Origin: Myxococcus hansupus
GTDB lineage: Bacteria > Myxococcota > Myxococcia > Myxococcales > Myxococcaceae
DNA length: 64,000 bases
NCBI RefSeq assembly: GCF_000280925.3
Contig: NZ_CP012109.1
Span: forward strand, 682,001 to 746,000
Direction of reading: 5' to 3'
The position numbers were made by a program, and so were the translations under genes. Below the pieces are notes generated by a model. It did no database searches and was not told the origin of the DNA. It saw only the letters and a list, made by a program, of their open reading frames with translations. Positions 47,257-54,530 of the stretch are shown here, piece by piece; within the stretch, counting starts at the first letter, position 1, and each line of letters begins with the position of its first letter.

Positions 47257-48123
47257 ATGAAGCTGAATCGACTGGGCGCGCTCGCCGTGCTCGTGCTGGC
47301 GTTTGTCGCCCTCCCCGCGTGTGATGGGGAAGAAGAAGCGCCCGATGTCCGTCCGGGCAGCATCGCGGGGCAAGTGGAGCTGGACGATGGCGCCCCGCCG
47401 GAGGGGGTGTCCGTCAGACTCTTCGACACTGGAGCCGAGACGACGACGGGCGAGGACGGCGCGTTCACCTTTGCGAACCTGCCGCCCGGGACCTATACCC
47501 TCTCCGCTTTCGCCGTGGGCTATGAGGTCCTGCAACAGGAAGTGGAGGTCGAAGCCGCCAAGGCCACCTCCGTTCCCCTCACGCTGAAGCTCGTCCGGAG
47601 TCAGGTGTCGGGCACCATCCTGCTGGAGGGGGCCACCACACACGAGGGCATCACGGTGGCATTGCAGGATTCACCGTTCACGACGACCACGGACGCGGCG
47701 GGACACTTCGTCCTGGAGGGCGTGCCGACCGGAGCCTACATCCTGGAGGCCTCCAAGGAGGGCTACGACACCGTGCTGGAGGTGGTCGCGCTCACGTCCG
47801 AGCCCGAGACGGTGTCGCTCACGCTCGAGCCCACGGGCCACATCTCCATCTCCGGCCTCATCATCCTGCAGAGCGGGTCGGACAGCTCGGGCGCCACCGT
47901 GATGCTGGAGGGGACCGCGTTCAGCACCACCACGGTGAACGAGTACGGCTCCTTCTCCCTGAAGAACGTGCCCCCGGGCGTCTACACCCTGGTGGCCTCG
48001 AAGGAGGGCTACGTCACCCAGTCGGAGCAGGTGACGGTGGTCGAAGGTGACACGGCCTATGTGTTGTTGTCGCTGGAGGTCGCGGCCGGGCTCATGGCCC
48101 CGGACTCCTCGCTCACGTACTGA
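47257..48123 (+). CDS. Lipoprotein with three carboxypeptidase-regulatory-like repeats
   Basis: 288 residues from ATG 47257. The leader ends ALPACDGEEE, a lipobox. Three repeats of about 75 residues follow, starting with GSIAGQVELDDGAPPEGVSV, SQVSGTILLEGATTHEGITV and ISISGLIILQSGSDSSGATV, each with a TTT-x-GxF and a LPPGTYTL-like turn (NLPPGTYTLSA, GVPTGAYILEA, NVPPGVYTLVA). These are CarboxypepD_reg/CnaB-like beta-sandwiches common in surface stalks. The damaged copy at 33 kb is its relative. Own terminator follows. Likely outer-membrane surface protein. Confidence 0.88.
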   Translation: MKLNRLGALAVLVLAFVALPACDGEEEAPDVRPGSIAGQVELDDGAPPEGVSVRLFDTGAETTTGEDGAFTFANLPPGTYTLSAFAVGYEVLQQEVEVEAAKATSVPLTLKLVRSQVSGTILLEGATTHEGITVALQDSPFTTTTDAAGHFVLEGVPTGAYILEASKEGYDTVLEVVALTSEPETVSLTLEPTGHISISGLIILQSGSDSSGATVMLEGTAFSTTTVNEYGSFSLKNVPPGVYTLVASKEGYVTQSEQVTVVEGDTAYVLLSLEVAAGLMAPDSSLTY

Positions 48124-48141
48124 GCCGTCCGGTTTCATTTC

Positions 48142-48176
48142 GGGTCGCCCGGTCCGTCTGGACGGGGCGGCCCTTT
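48142..48176 (+). terminator. Terminator of the regulatory-repeat lipoprotein gene
   Basis: GGGTCGCCCGGTCC (48142-48155) pairs with GGACGGGGCGGCCC (48160-48173) with few mismatches, loop GTCT, then TTTCT. Homologous to the hairpin at 33.1 kb. Confidence 0.8.
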
Positions 48177-48284
48177 CTGGCTTCACGCCAGGCCGCCAGG
48201 CGGACGCCCGTGAGCAGGCCATCCGCGTGGCTTGAGTCGCGCACCGGCGAACTCAACGACGCCCCCCGCATCCGCTGTACGCGC

Positions 48285-48911
48285 TCAGTGGCTCCGGCGC
48301 TCGCGCTCCTTCGTCGCGGCGTCGAGCAGCGCATCCGCCAACTCCAGGGCTGGCACCACGAACGACTCCAGCGTGTCGACATTGTCGGGCATGCCGCGCT
48401 TATCCACCTGAAGCGCCTCGTTGTGGATGGAGAAGTGCGAGCTGTGCTGTTGCAGCAACAGGAGCTGTTCGCGCACGCGTGGCGCGCGCAGCACCCGCCG
48501 CGCCGCGTCGCTCAGGTTCCTGATTTCAAGCGCCTCATCCAGCGCCGCGTCGCCGACTTCGTCGTCCCCTTTGCCGAACACCTTGAGGAGCTTGTCCCCG
48601 AATCTCTCGGGGACGATGCGCAGCTCGGCCGGAAGCGAGTCGTTCAACGGCAGCCGTACCACCGTGAAGAACTGCGAGCTGTTCCCGATTCGACGATGTT
48701 CCGTCTGCATCGAGAAGGAGATTCCTCGATGGAATCCCCAGACCCTGAAGGTCCCTCCGGTCTCGGAGTACTCCCAGCCATGCTGGTTCGCGAAGTCTCT
48801 CCAGGCCTGGAGTCGCTTGTTGTGGGTTTTCCAGTAGTAGAACCCAAAGGCAATCGCGGCCACGAAGATGCCGACGTGCAGGAGAACGGACGATGGGTCA
48901 CTGGAATTCAT
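48285..48911 (-). CDS. Single-span membrane protein, unknown
   Basis: 208 residues from ATG 48911 (a TTG at 48923 is also open). One hydrophobic span near the start (VLLHVGIFVAAIAFGFYYW) is followed by a cytoplasmic or periplasmic domain: RLQAWRDFANQHGWEYSETG, FRVWGFHRGISFSMQTEHRR, SSQFFTVVRLPLNDSLPAEL, RIVPERFGDKLLKVFGKGDD and the C-terminal helical AALDEALEIRNLSDAARRVL. The plan (one span, then a GWxxxxxG/T and a sheet) recalls small DUF-type proteins of unknown role. No operon: 33 bases downstream of the TIGR02996-type gene's end. Confidence 0.75.
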   Translation of the reverse strand: MNSSDPSSVLLHVGIFVAAIAFGFYYWKTHNKRLQAWRDFANQHGWEYSETGGTFRVWGFHRGISFSMQTEHRRIGNSSQFFTVVRLPLNDSLPAELRIVPERFGDKLLKVFGKGDDEVGDAALDEALEIRNLSDAARRVLRAPRVREQLLLLQQHSSHFSIHNEALQVDKRGMPDNVDTLESFVVPALELADALLDAATKERERRSH

Positions 48912-48944
48912 GGGAGGGTCCAATCCTGTACGTCATTCAAAGTC

Positions 48945-50441
48945 TCACAGCCATTCGACCCGTGTATAGACGGTGGCGGCCGTGCGGAGGTGCGCCATGG
49001 CGGGGGTGGAGAGCTGGCGCGTGCCACGAAGGACGAGCTCCTGGGAACCCAGCGCCACGGCGGCGCGGAGGGCCTCCGCGAGCCCCCGCGCCCCGCTGGG
49101 GCTCACCAGGGTGGCCTGCACTGGCGCGTCCGAGCCGGGCCTCACCGTGAGTGACCACTCTCCCTCGTGCGCGGCCGCGAAGTGCTCCAGCCTGGGCGCG
49201 AGCCGGGACTGGGCACACGCGGCGATTTGGGGCGCCGTGGCGTCCGCCAGCGCCAGTCGGGAGAGTCGCGGCAGTGTCGCCAGGGCGTCGAACAACTCGA
49301 CGTCGCAGGGCTCGGAGCCTTGTGACAGTCCCAGGTGCCGCATGGGCACCGGGTGGTCCGCCAGCAGGCGCGCGATGTAAGGCGATACGCGCTGATGCCG
49401 GGTTACACCGCGCAGGTGGGGGTGCATGAGCCACTTCCCCCAGTCCTCCGCGTCTTCGGCGCCCCAGTGGGCCCGGACCGCGCCCTTGTTCCAGTCAATC
49501 TCCTCCACGGTGCCCCAGGCGGGGCCGGGCTCGGCGATGCCAGAGCGGGCGCCGGTCCCTCTCAACTGGACCGACACAGGGAAACCCCGCTCGAAGCGGG
49601 TCCACCCGCGGGTGATGGCGGGGCCGAGGCACCCTTCCCACCGGACTCGGTTCGCCTCGAGCAGGCGGGCGATGCGCGCCGTGTCGGCACGAGGGGTGAA
49701 TTGGAGCGCGATGAACTCCCCGAGCGGGTCTCCCACCGCGAGCAACTGGTCCGCGAGAACACATCGCGCCTCATCGTCTCCTGGCGTGGCGTGGATGCGC
49801 GCGAGCAGGGCCTCCCGGGTAGGGGACTCTCGCTGCTCAGCGGCGGTCCGCTCCGAGATGGCGGCCCGGAGGGCATCACAGTGGGCCTGGGTCTCGGCAT
49901 CGAGGTCAGGGGGCCTTCGTGACAGTCCGGAGTGGATGGCCTGTTCGAGCCGACTGGCCATGATGGGCCAGTTGGCGAATTGGGCTTGCCGGTCCCGCAG
50001 GGGTTGCACGTCGTAGAGCACCCCCACGTGGTCGAGCACGGCGCAAAGCGCCTTCAGGACCTGGGCGTCCTCCCCCACGGGGAGCTGGAGGAGGGTCATC
50101 AGCGGGGGAAGCATCCTCGGGTCGCGAGGCCACCGCAGAACGGTCTCCAGCCCTTCTTGCACCGCATCGGGCAGTGTTCGCTTCGAGTCCTCGACGAAAC
50201 CCGCGAGCAGCCGTGGGACATCCAGCGGATGCCAGCGCGTGAAGTCATACAGCCAGGAGCCGATGTCGAGCGGAGTGAGCCCGGTGCAGAGCCGGTCCGA
50301 AAGCTGTTGGATGACCTCCGCGAGAGGCCGGGCACGGGTCTCGCGCCAGGCTTCCAGCAGCGCTTCGAGGGTCGCTTCCTCCTCCCTCCGTGCGAAGGCT
50401 TCCTGCGCGCGGACGAGGAGCCCGTCCAGGACGTTGCTCAC
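48945..50441 (-). CDS. TIGR02996-domain protein
   Basis: 498 residues from GTG 50441. N-terminal helical region of about 190 residues. From about 205 the short myxobacterial TIGR02996 domain is seen: REALLARIHATPGDDEARCV, LADQLLAVGDPLGEFIALQF. These domains typically precede leucine-rich-repeat-like parts; here the tail has an LRR-like rhythm (PMRHLGLSQGSEPCDVELFD, LPRLSRLALADATAPQIAAC, ALGSQELVLRGTRQLSTPAM). Role unknown; possibly protein scaffolding. Large families of these occur in Myxococcales and rarely elsewhere, which supports the organism call. Confidence 0.85.
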   Translation of the reverse strand: MSNVLDGLLVRAQEAFARREEEATLEALLEAWRETRARPLAEVIQQLSDRLCTGLTPLDIGSWLYDFTRWHPLDVPRLLAGFVEDSKRTLPDAVQEGLETVLRWPRDPRMLPPLMTLLQLPVGEDAQVLKALCAVLDHVGVLYDVQPLRDRQAQFANWPIMASRLEQAIHSGLSRRPPDLDAETQAHCDALRAAISERTAAEQRESPTREALLARIHATPGDDEARCVLADQLLAVGDPLGEFIALQFTPRADTARIARLLEANRVRWEGCLGPAITRGWTRFERGFPVSVQLRGTGARSGIAEPGPAWGTVEEIDWNKGAVRAHWGAEDAEDWGKWLMHPHLRGVTRHQRVSPYIARLLADHPVPMRHLGLSQGSEPCDVELFDALATLPRLSRLALADATAPQIAACAQSRLAPRLEHFAAAHEGEWSLTVRPGSDAPVQATLVSPSGARGLAEALRAAVALGSQELVLRGTRQLSTPAMAHLRTAATVYTRVEWL

Positions 50442-50516
50442 CGCGCCAGCCTAACGAAATTCCTGCCGCTTTGACGCGGGCGAACGCACAACGGCTGACA
50501 CCGTCCCGAGCGTCCG

Positions 50517-50662
50517 TCACTTGCGCGCTGCCTCCAGCAATTCGCGGAGGGCATCGGCGTGTTTTCCCGTGGTCGGCGCCCAGTCCGCAGCAGGCTCTCG
50601 ACCTCGATGACATCGCACTGCTCGATGGCCGCGAACAGGTTGCCTGGCGTGTCGATTTTCAT
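50517..50662 (-). pseudogene. Tiny ankyrin-like protein gene with a one-base loss
   Basis: ATG 50662 gives MKIDTPGNLFAAIEQCDVIE and VESLLRTG, an ankyrin-repeat start. The frame then leaves the sense reading near 50575-50582. In the next frame the text continues APTTGKHADALRELLEAARK and stops at TGA 50517. Adding one G restores a 48-residue protein with a regular ankyrin hairpin. One-base deletion or a sequence error. Confidence 0.65.
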
Positions 50663-50789
50663 GGGCGCTGTTGGAGGGCGTTGGGCTGGAATCCAGCGTA
50701 TCGCAGCCGCCCTGAGGATGTGCGGGGAACGCGCCTCGGACTTCAGCGTGTCCCCCGCACTCGCGCCCCACGGAGGGTGGCGGGAAGGA

Positions 50790-51566
50790 CTACTGCGACC
50801 AGGTCATCACTTCGATGAACCGGACGGAGTCGCGGTCCTCGTTGACGGACGCCACCACGTAGCCGCCGATGTCACCGGGGCCCGTGCGGCCGTAGGTGTC
50901 CACCCACGTGCTGACGTAATAGCGCGCGCCTTCGCCCGCGTTCGCGCTCAGGTAGAGCAGCGCGCCGATGACCTCGGCGGAGCTCGGCGCCTGGCCGAAC
51001 ACCGGCGAGTTCAACTGCGCGACGAGTTCAGCGAGCGTCACCACGGAGAAGGTGCTCGGGGCCGGTCCGAACGCGCTGTAGTAGGTCCACTGGAGCGTGG
51101 TCTGGTTCATCACCCCATCGCGCTCCAGGATGCCGCCCGCCTGAATCCAGGCGTTGTTCACCAGCCGGCCGGTGGCGCCCAGAAGCTGCGCTGGCGTTTG
51201 CGCGGGCGTGGACACGTCCGTCGTGAAGGGCGTGGCCACCGCGTCGTTCAGCTCGTGGTAGCGGAGTAGGTAGTCCCGCGCGGGGGCGTCGAGCTCCGCG
51301 AGGAACGCGGGCGTCGCGATGCGGCCCGCCAGATAGGCGTGCTCCGCGGCGTCCGTCCGGCCGTCATCGGCGCTCAAGAAGGAGTCCAGCGCCGTCTTGA
51401 TCTCCGACCGCACCACCGTCGTCCCGCCGGGGCTGCCGCTGGCACGGGCGGTGGCCATCTGCGACTCGAACAGCGGGATGGAGTGCGTGCTGCCCCAGGC
51501 GAGGGCGGCGGGCGCGGCGAGGAGGGAGAGACCACAGAACGCGGTGCGCAGCGAAACGAGTTTCAT
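50790..51566 (-). CDS. Secreted hypothetical protein of 258 residues
   Basis: A signal peptide (FCGLSLLAAPAALAWGSTHS) followed by a mature part: SIPLFESQMATARASGSPGG, RSEIKTALDSFLSADDGRTD, AAEHAYLAGRIATPAFLAEL, LLRYHELNDAVATPFTTDVS, LLYLSANAGEGARYYVSTWV, DTYGRTGPGDIGGYVVASVN. It is one Trp- and Tyr-rich alpha-beta protein without Cys in the mature part and without a known motif. Start ATG with AAGGTG ahead. Predicted periplasmic or secreted. Confidence 0.75.
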   Translation of the reverse strand: MKLVSLRTAFCGLSLLAAPAALAWGSTHSIPLFESQMATARASGSPGGTTVVRSEIKTALDSFLSADDGRTDAAEHAYLAGRIATPAFLAELDAPARDYLLRYHELNDAVATPFTTDVSTPAQTPAQLLGATGRLVNNAWIQAGGILERDGVMNQTTLQWTYYSAFGPAPSTFSVVTLAELVAQLNSPVFGQAPSSAEVIGALLYLSANAGEGARYYVSTWVDTYGRTGPGDIGGYVVASVNEDRDSVRFIEVMTWSQ

Positions 51567-51776
51567 TGTGATTCACCTTGGGAGGTGGAAGGTCAAACGT
51601 CGTTCGGCGCCAGGGATGAATCATGATTCGCATGCACACCCGCTCACGTTTTCGTAACGAAATTCAGACTTTGCATGTCATGGAAGTTTTCCTGAGCAGT
51701 CCGGGGCGTGCGAATGATTCATGCTCACGAAGCTGTCGAGGCTGCTACATTGCCCAGGCACCAGTTGGAGGACGAC

Positions 51777-52208
51777 ATGCAATCGCACGCGCTATCCGAC
51801 ACGGACCGTCGCTTTCGCCTGGCATTCGAAGCCTGCACCATCGTGCCGGCGGACTTCAGCCATGAGGCGCATGTGCGGCTGGCCTACGTGTACTTGTCGG
51901 AGCACGGCACCGAGGAGTCGATCGCGAGGATGCGCACGGCGCTTCAGCGGTTCCTCGTGCACCACGGAATCCCCGCGACGAAGTTCCACGAAACGCTCAC
52001 CCGGGCTTGGGTCCTCGCGGTCGAGTACTTCATGGGCAAGGCGCCCAGCGGGTCGTCCAAGGACTTCATCGAGAAGAATTCGGAGCTGCTCGACAGTGGA
52101 ATCATGCTGACCCACTACTCGGCGCAGGTGTTGTTCTCGGCCGATGCCCGGGGGGCCTACGTCGAGCCGGACCTGGAGCCGATTCCGGTGCCGGGCAGGG
52201 CGGTCTGA
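51777..52208 (+). CDS. Hypothetical protein with conserved His motifs
   Basis: 143 residues from ATG 51777 after GGAGG. The helical protein has FSHEAHVRLAYVYLSEHGTE, SIARMRTALQRFLVHHGIPA and TKFHETLTRAWVLAVEYFMG. His in SHEAH and TKFHET together with Glu may form a small metal or ligand site; proteins with F-x-H-x-x-H-V-R-L-A and K-x-H-E-T are found in many bacteria but have no assigned role, as far as I recall. No signal peptide. Confidence 0.75.
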   Translation: MQSHALSDTDRRFRLAFEACTIVPADFSHEAHVRLAYVYLSEHGTEESIARMRTALQRFLVHHGIPATKFHETLTRAWVLAVEYFMGKAPSGSSKDFIEKNSELLDSGIMLTHYSAQVLFSADARGAYVEPDLEPIPVPGRAV

Positions 52209-52264
52209 GCGTCCCCGGTCGGGTTTCCTTCCCGGGCGCATCGTCGTCGTCGCGACGCGGAAGC

Positions 52265-52287
52265 CACCGGGGGGCAGTCCCCCGGTG
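52265..52287. terminator. Perfect 9-bp GC hairpin
   Basis: CACCGGGGG (52265-52273) pairs with CCCCCGGTG (52279-52287), loop GCAGT. Lies between two genes on the same strand. No U-tract follows, so the terminator role is inferred. Confidence 0.45.
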
Positions 52288-52366
52288 CGCCGTTCGCTGC
52301 CAAGGGGGCGATTTGCGCCGGCCCGCCCTTGCGCGGCGTACGCCTCGGCGATAAGAGGCGACGCAA

Positions 52367-54175
52367 ATGTTGACTCTGCAAATCAATCTCAATTCAGGTC
52401 GTTCGAGCCGTTCCCGGAGTTTGCGTGCGTGCGCCACGGCGCTGGTCGCCCTGGTGCTTGCCGCCTGCGGCTCCGAGGTGGCGTTCGTGCCGGGAGTCCC
52501 CGCCGCGCCGCGAGTGACCGTCATTGCCCCAGTGTCCGGCTTCGAAACCGAAGAGCCCCGGTTCCAACTGAAGGGGACGGTGAATGCCCCGGGGACGCTG
52601 GTCCGCCTGACGGCCCGGTTGAATGACGACGAAGCCGTGCCCGTGGAGACGGCGGTCGTGGGCGCCCTCTGGACTTTCACGGTCGAGGTCACCCTGCGGG
52701 CAGGGGACAACACGGTGCGGCTGGAGGCCGTCGACCAGGAGGGGGCGACGGGCTCGCACGTGACGACGGTGCGTCATGTCCCGGACACGGAGGCGCCCCA
52801 GGTGCAGGTGGTGTCTCCAGACGAGGGGCTGGCCATCACGGTCCGCCGCGTGCGCGTGGAGGCCGTGGCCACGGACAACAAGCGCGTGGTGACGGTGGGG
52901 TACTCGCTCAACGGTGGCGAGGAGCAGCCCGTGGACGTCCCCACGGACGTCGAGGGCACGCTCGCCTTCGAGGTGGCTCCGAGGCCGGGCTCCAACGTCG
53001 TGACGGTGAAGGCGCGTGACGCGCGGGGGAACACGGGCGAGTCGACGGTGTCCTTCCACTTCGGTGGTCTGGCCTCCGCGGGCGGACTGCACAGCGGGAC
53101 GGTGCGCAACGGCCGTGTCTATACGTGGGGCCGCAACAACCGGGGCCAGTTGGGCCTGGGGGCGGAGGTGACGACGGACCAGCGGCAGCCCCAGGTGGTC
53201 CCCGGTCTGGAGTCCGCGACGTCCATTGCCTTCAATCAGAACTTCGCCATGGCGCTCAGCGCCGACGGCAGTGTGTGGACGTGGGGGGAGAACGCGGACA
53301 GCCAGCTCGGGCTGGGGACTCCGCCCGTGGAGGGAGCGCCGCATGCGCCCGACGTCACCCCACGATACGCGGCGACTCGGGTTCCCGGCCTGACGGGGGC
53401 GGTCGCGGTGGGCAATGGCTTCCGCCATGGGCTGGTCCTGATGGAGGACGGCACGGTGCGCGCCTTCGGCAACAACCAGAACGGGCAGCTCGGAGACGGC
53501 ACCACCACGTCGAAGGACTACCCGGTGGAGGTGGTGGGGCTGACGGACGTGGTGAAGGTTGCGGGAGGCTCCATGCACTCGGTGGCGCTCAAGCGGGACG
53601 GCACCATCTGGGTGTGGGGCCGCAACGACTACGGCAACCTGGGCACGGGCGTCGCCGACGGTGACAGCCACCCGCTCCCCCATCAGGTGCCGGGCGTGAC
53701 GGACGTGGTGGACATCGCGAACGGCCGGGACCACATCCTCGCCGTGCACGCGGACGGCACGGTGTCCGCGTGGGGGTTGGATGTCAGCGGCCAGCTCGGG
53801 CAGGGAACGCTCACCCCGGGCGGCGAGAGCGCCACGCCGGTGAAGGTGAAGAACGTCACCCAGGCGCGCGCGGTGTTCGCCAACGGCAACTACAGCTTCG
53901 CGAGGCTCGCGGATGGCTCGCTGATGGCGTGGGGGCAGAACTTCAACGGGCAGCTCGCCCTGGGCTTCACCGTGCAGACGCACCCGGAGCCCACGGCCTC
54001 CTCGCCCGAGGTGGCACCGCTGTCCTCCATGGGCATGGGGGCCACGCACGTCATCGCGGTGCGCGCGGATGGCTCCGTCTTTGGCTGGGGCTGGAACCTC
54101 AATGGCTCGCTCGGCCCCGACGCCGTCATCGACAGGTGGTCCTACACAGGCCCCATCCCGATTTCATTGCCCTGA
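52367..54175 (+). CDS. RCC1-repeat lipoprotein with Ig-like N-terminus
   Basis: 602 residues. The leader ends LALVLAACGSEV, a lipobox. Residues 45-215 are two Ig/Big-like units (VTVIAPVSGFETEEPRFQLK, VQVVSPDEGLAITVRRVRVE, SNVVTVKARDARGNTGESTV). From 220 seven RCC1-type blades follow: TWGRNNRGQLGLGAEVTTD, TWGENADSQLGLGTPPVEG, AFGNNQNGQLGDGTTTSKD, VWGRNDYGNLGTGVADGDS, AWGLDVSGQLGQGTLTPGG, AWGQNFNGQLALGFTVQTH, GWGWNLNGSLGPDAVIDRW. This is a seven-bladed propeller, likely an outer surface protein. A strong hairpin follows at 54195. Confidence 0.9.
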   Translation: MLTLQINLNSGRSSRSRSLRACATALVALVLAACGSEVAFVPGVPAAPRVTVIAPVSGFETEEPRFQLKGTVNAPGTLVRLTARLNDDEAVPVETAVVGALWTFTVEVTLRAGDNTVRLEAVDQEGATGSHVTTVRHVPDTEAPQVQVVSPDEGLAITVRRVRVEAVATDNKRVVTVGYSLNGGEEQPVDVPTDVEGTLAFEVAPRPGSNVVTVKARDARGNTGESTVSFHFGGLASAGGLHSGTVRNGRVYTWGRNNRGQLGLGAEVTTDQRQPQVVPGLESATSIAFNQNFAMALSADGSVWTWGENADSQLGLGTPPVEGAPHAPDVTPRYAATRVPGLTGAVAVGNGFRHGLVLMEDGTVRAFGNNQNGQLGDGTTTSKDYPVEVVGLTDVVKVAGGSMHSVALKRDGTIWVWGRNDYGNLGTGVADGDSHPLPHQVPGVTDVVDIANGRDHILAVHADGTVSAWGLDVSGQLGQGTLTPGGESATPVKVKNVTQARAVFANGNYSFARLADGSLMAWGQNFNGQLALGFTVQTHPEPTASSPEVAPLSSMGMGATHVIAVRADGSVFGWGWNLNGSLGPDAVIDRWSYTGPIPISLP

Positions 54176-54530
54176 GACGACCGCGGTACCCTCACGCTCC
54201 GGGAGCGAGAAATCCTCCCGGAGCGGTGGTGATGGCCCGCCCACTTCCGTGGCGGGGCCTCCCTGGCGAGCCGCGCCATGAAGACTGCTGTGCATTTCGG
54301 CTTCAGCGGCGAATTCCACCCCAATTCCTCTCTCCGCGTCGAGGGGGCGGCACGATGTAGGGCCGTCTGCCGGAAATCGTGTGGGTTTGCCCCTACGCGC
54401 GAACCTGGAATTGCTGAGTTTTGCTTTCCGGATGACGGGTATCTCTTTTCGCTGCTCGCGGCCGGGCTGAAATGCGCCTGGAGTGCGTTTCCTGTCTGCA
54501 TTACCCCCAATTCAGCAGGAGCTTTCGAAA
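54176..54530. other. Intergenic region between RCC1 lipoprotein and serine hydrolase
   Basis: No gene. CGCTCCGGGA (54195-54204) pairs perfectly with TCCCGGAGCG (54216-54225), a likely terminator. AT-richer sequence near 54400-54440 probably belongs to the promoter of the next gene; GGAG before ATG 54531 is its ribosome site. Confidence 0.7.
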
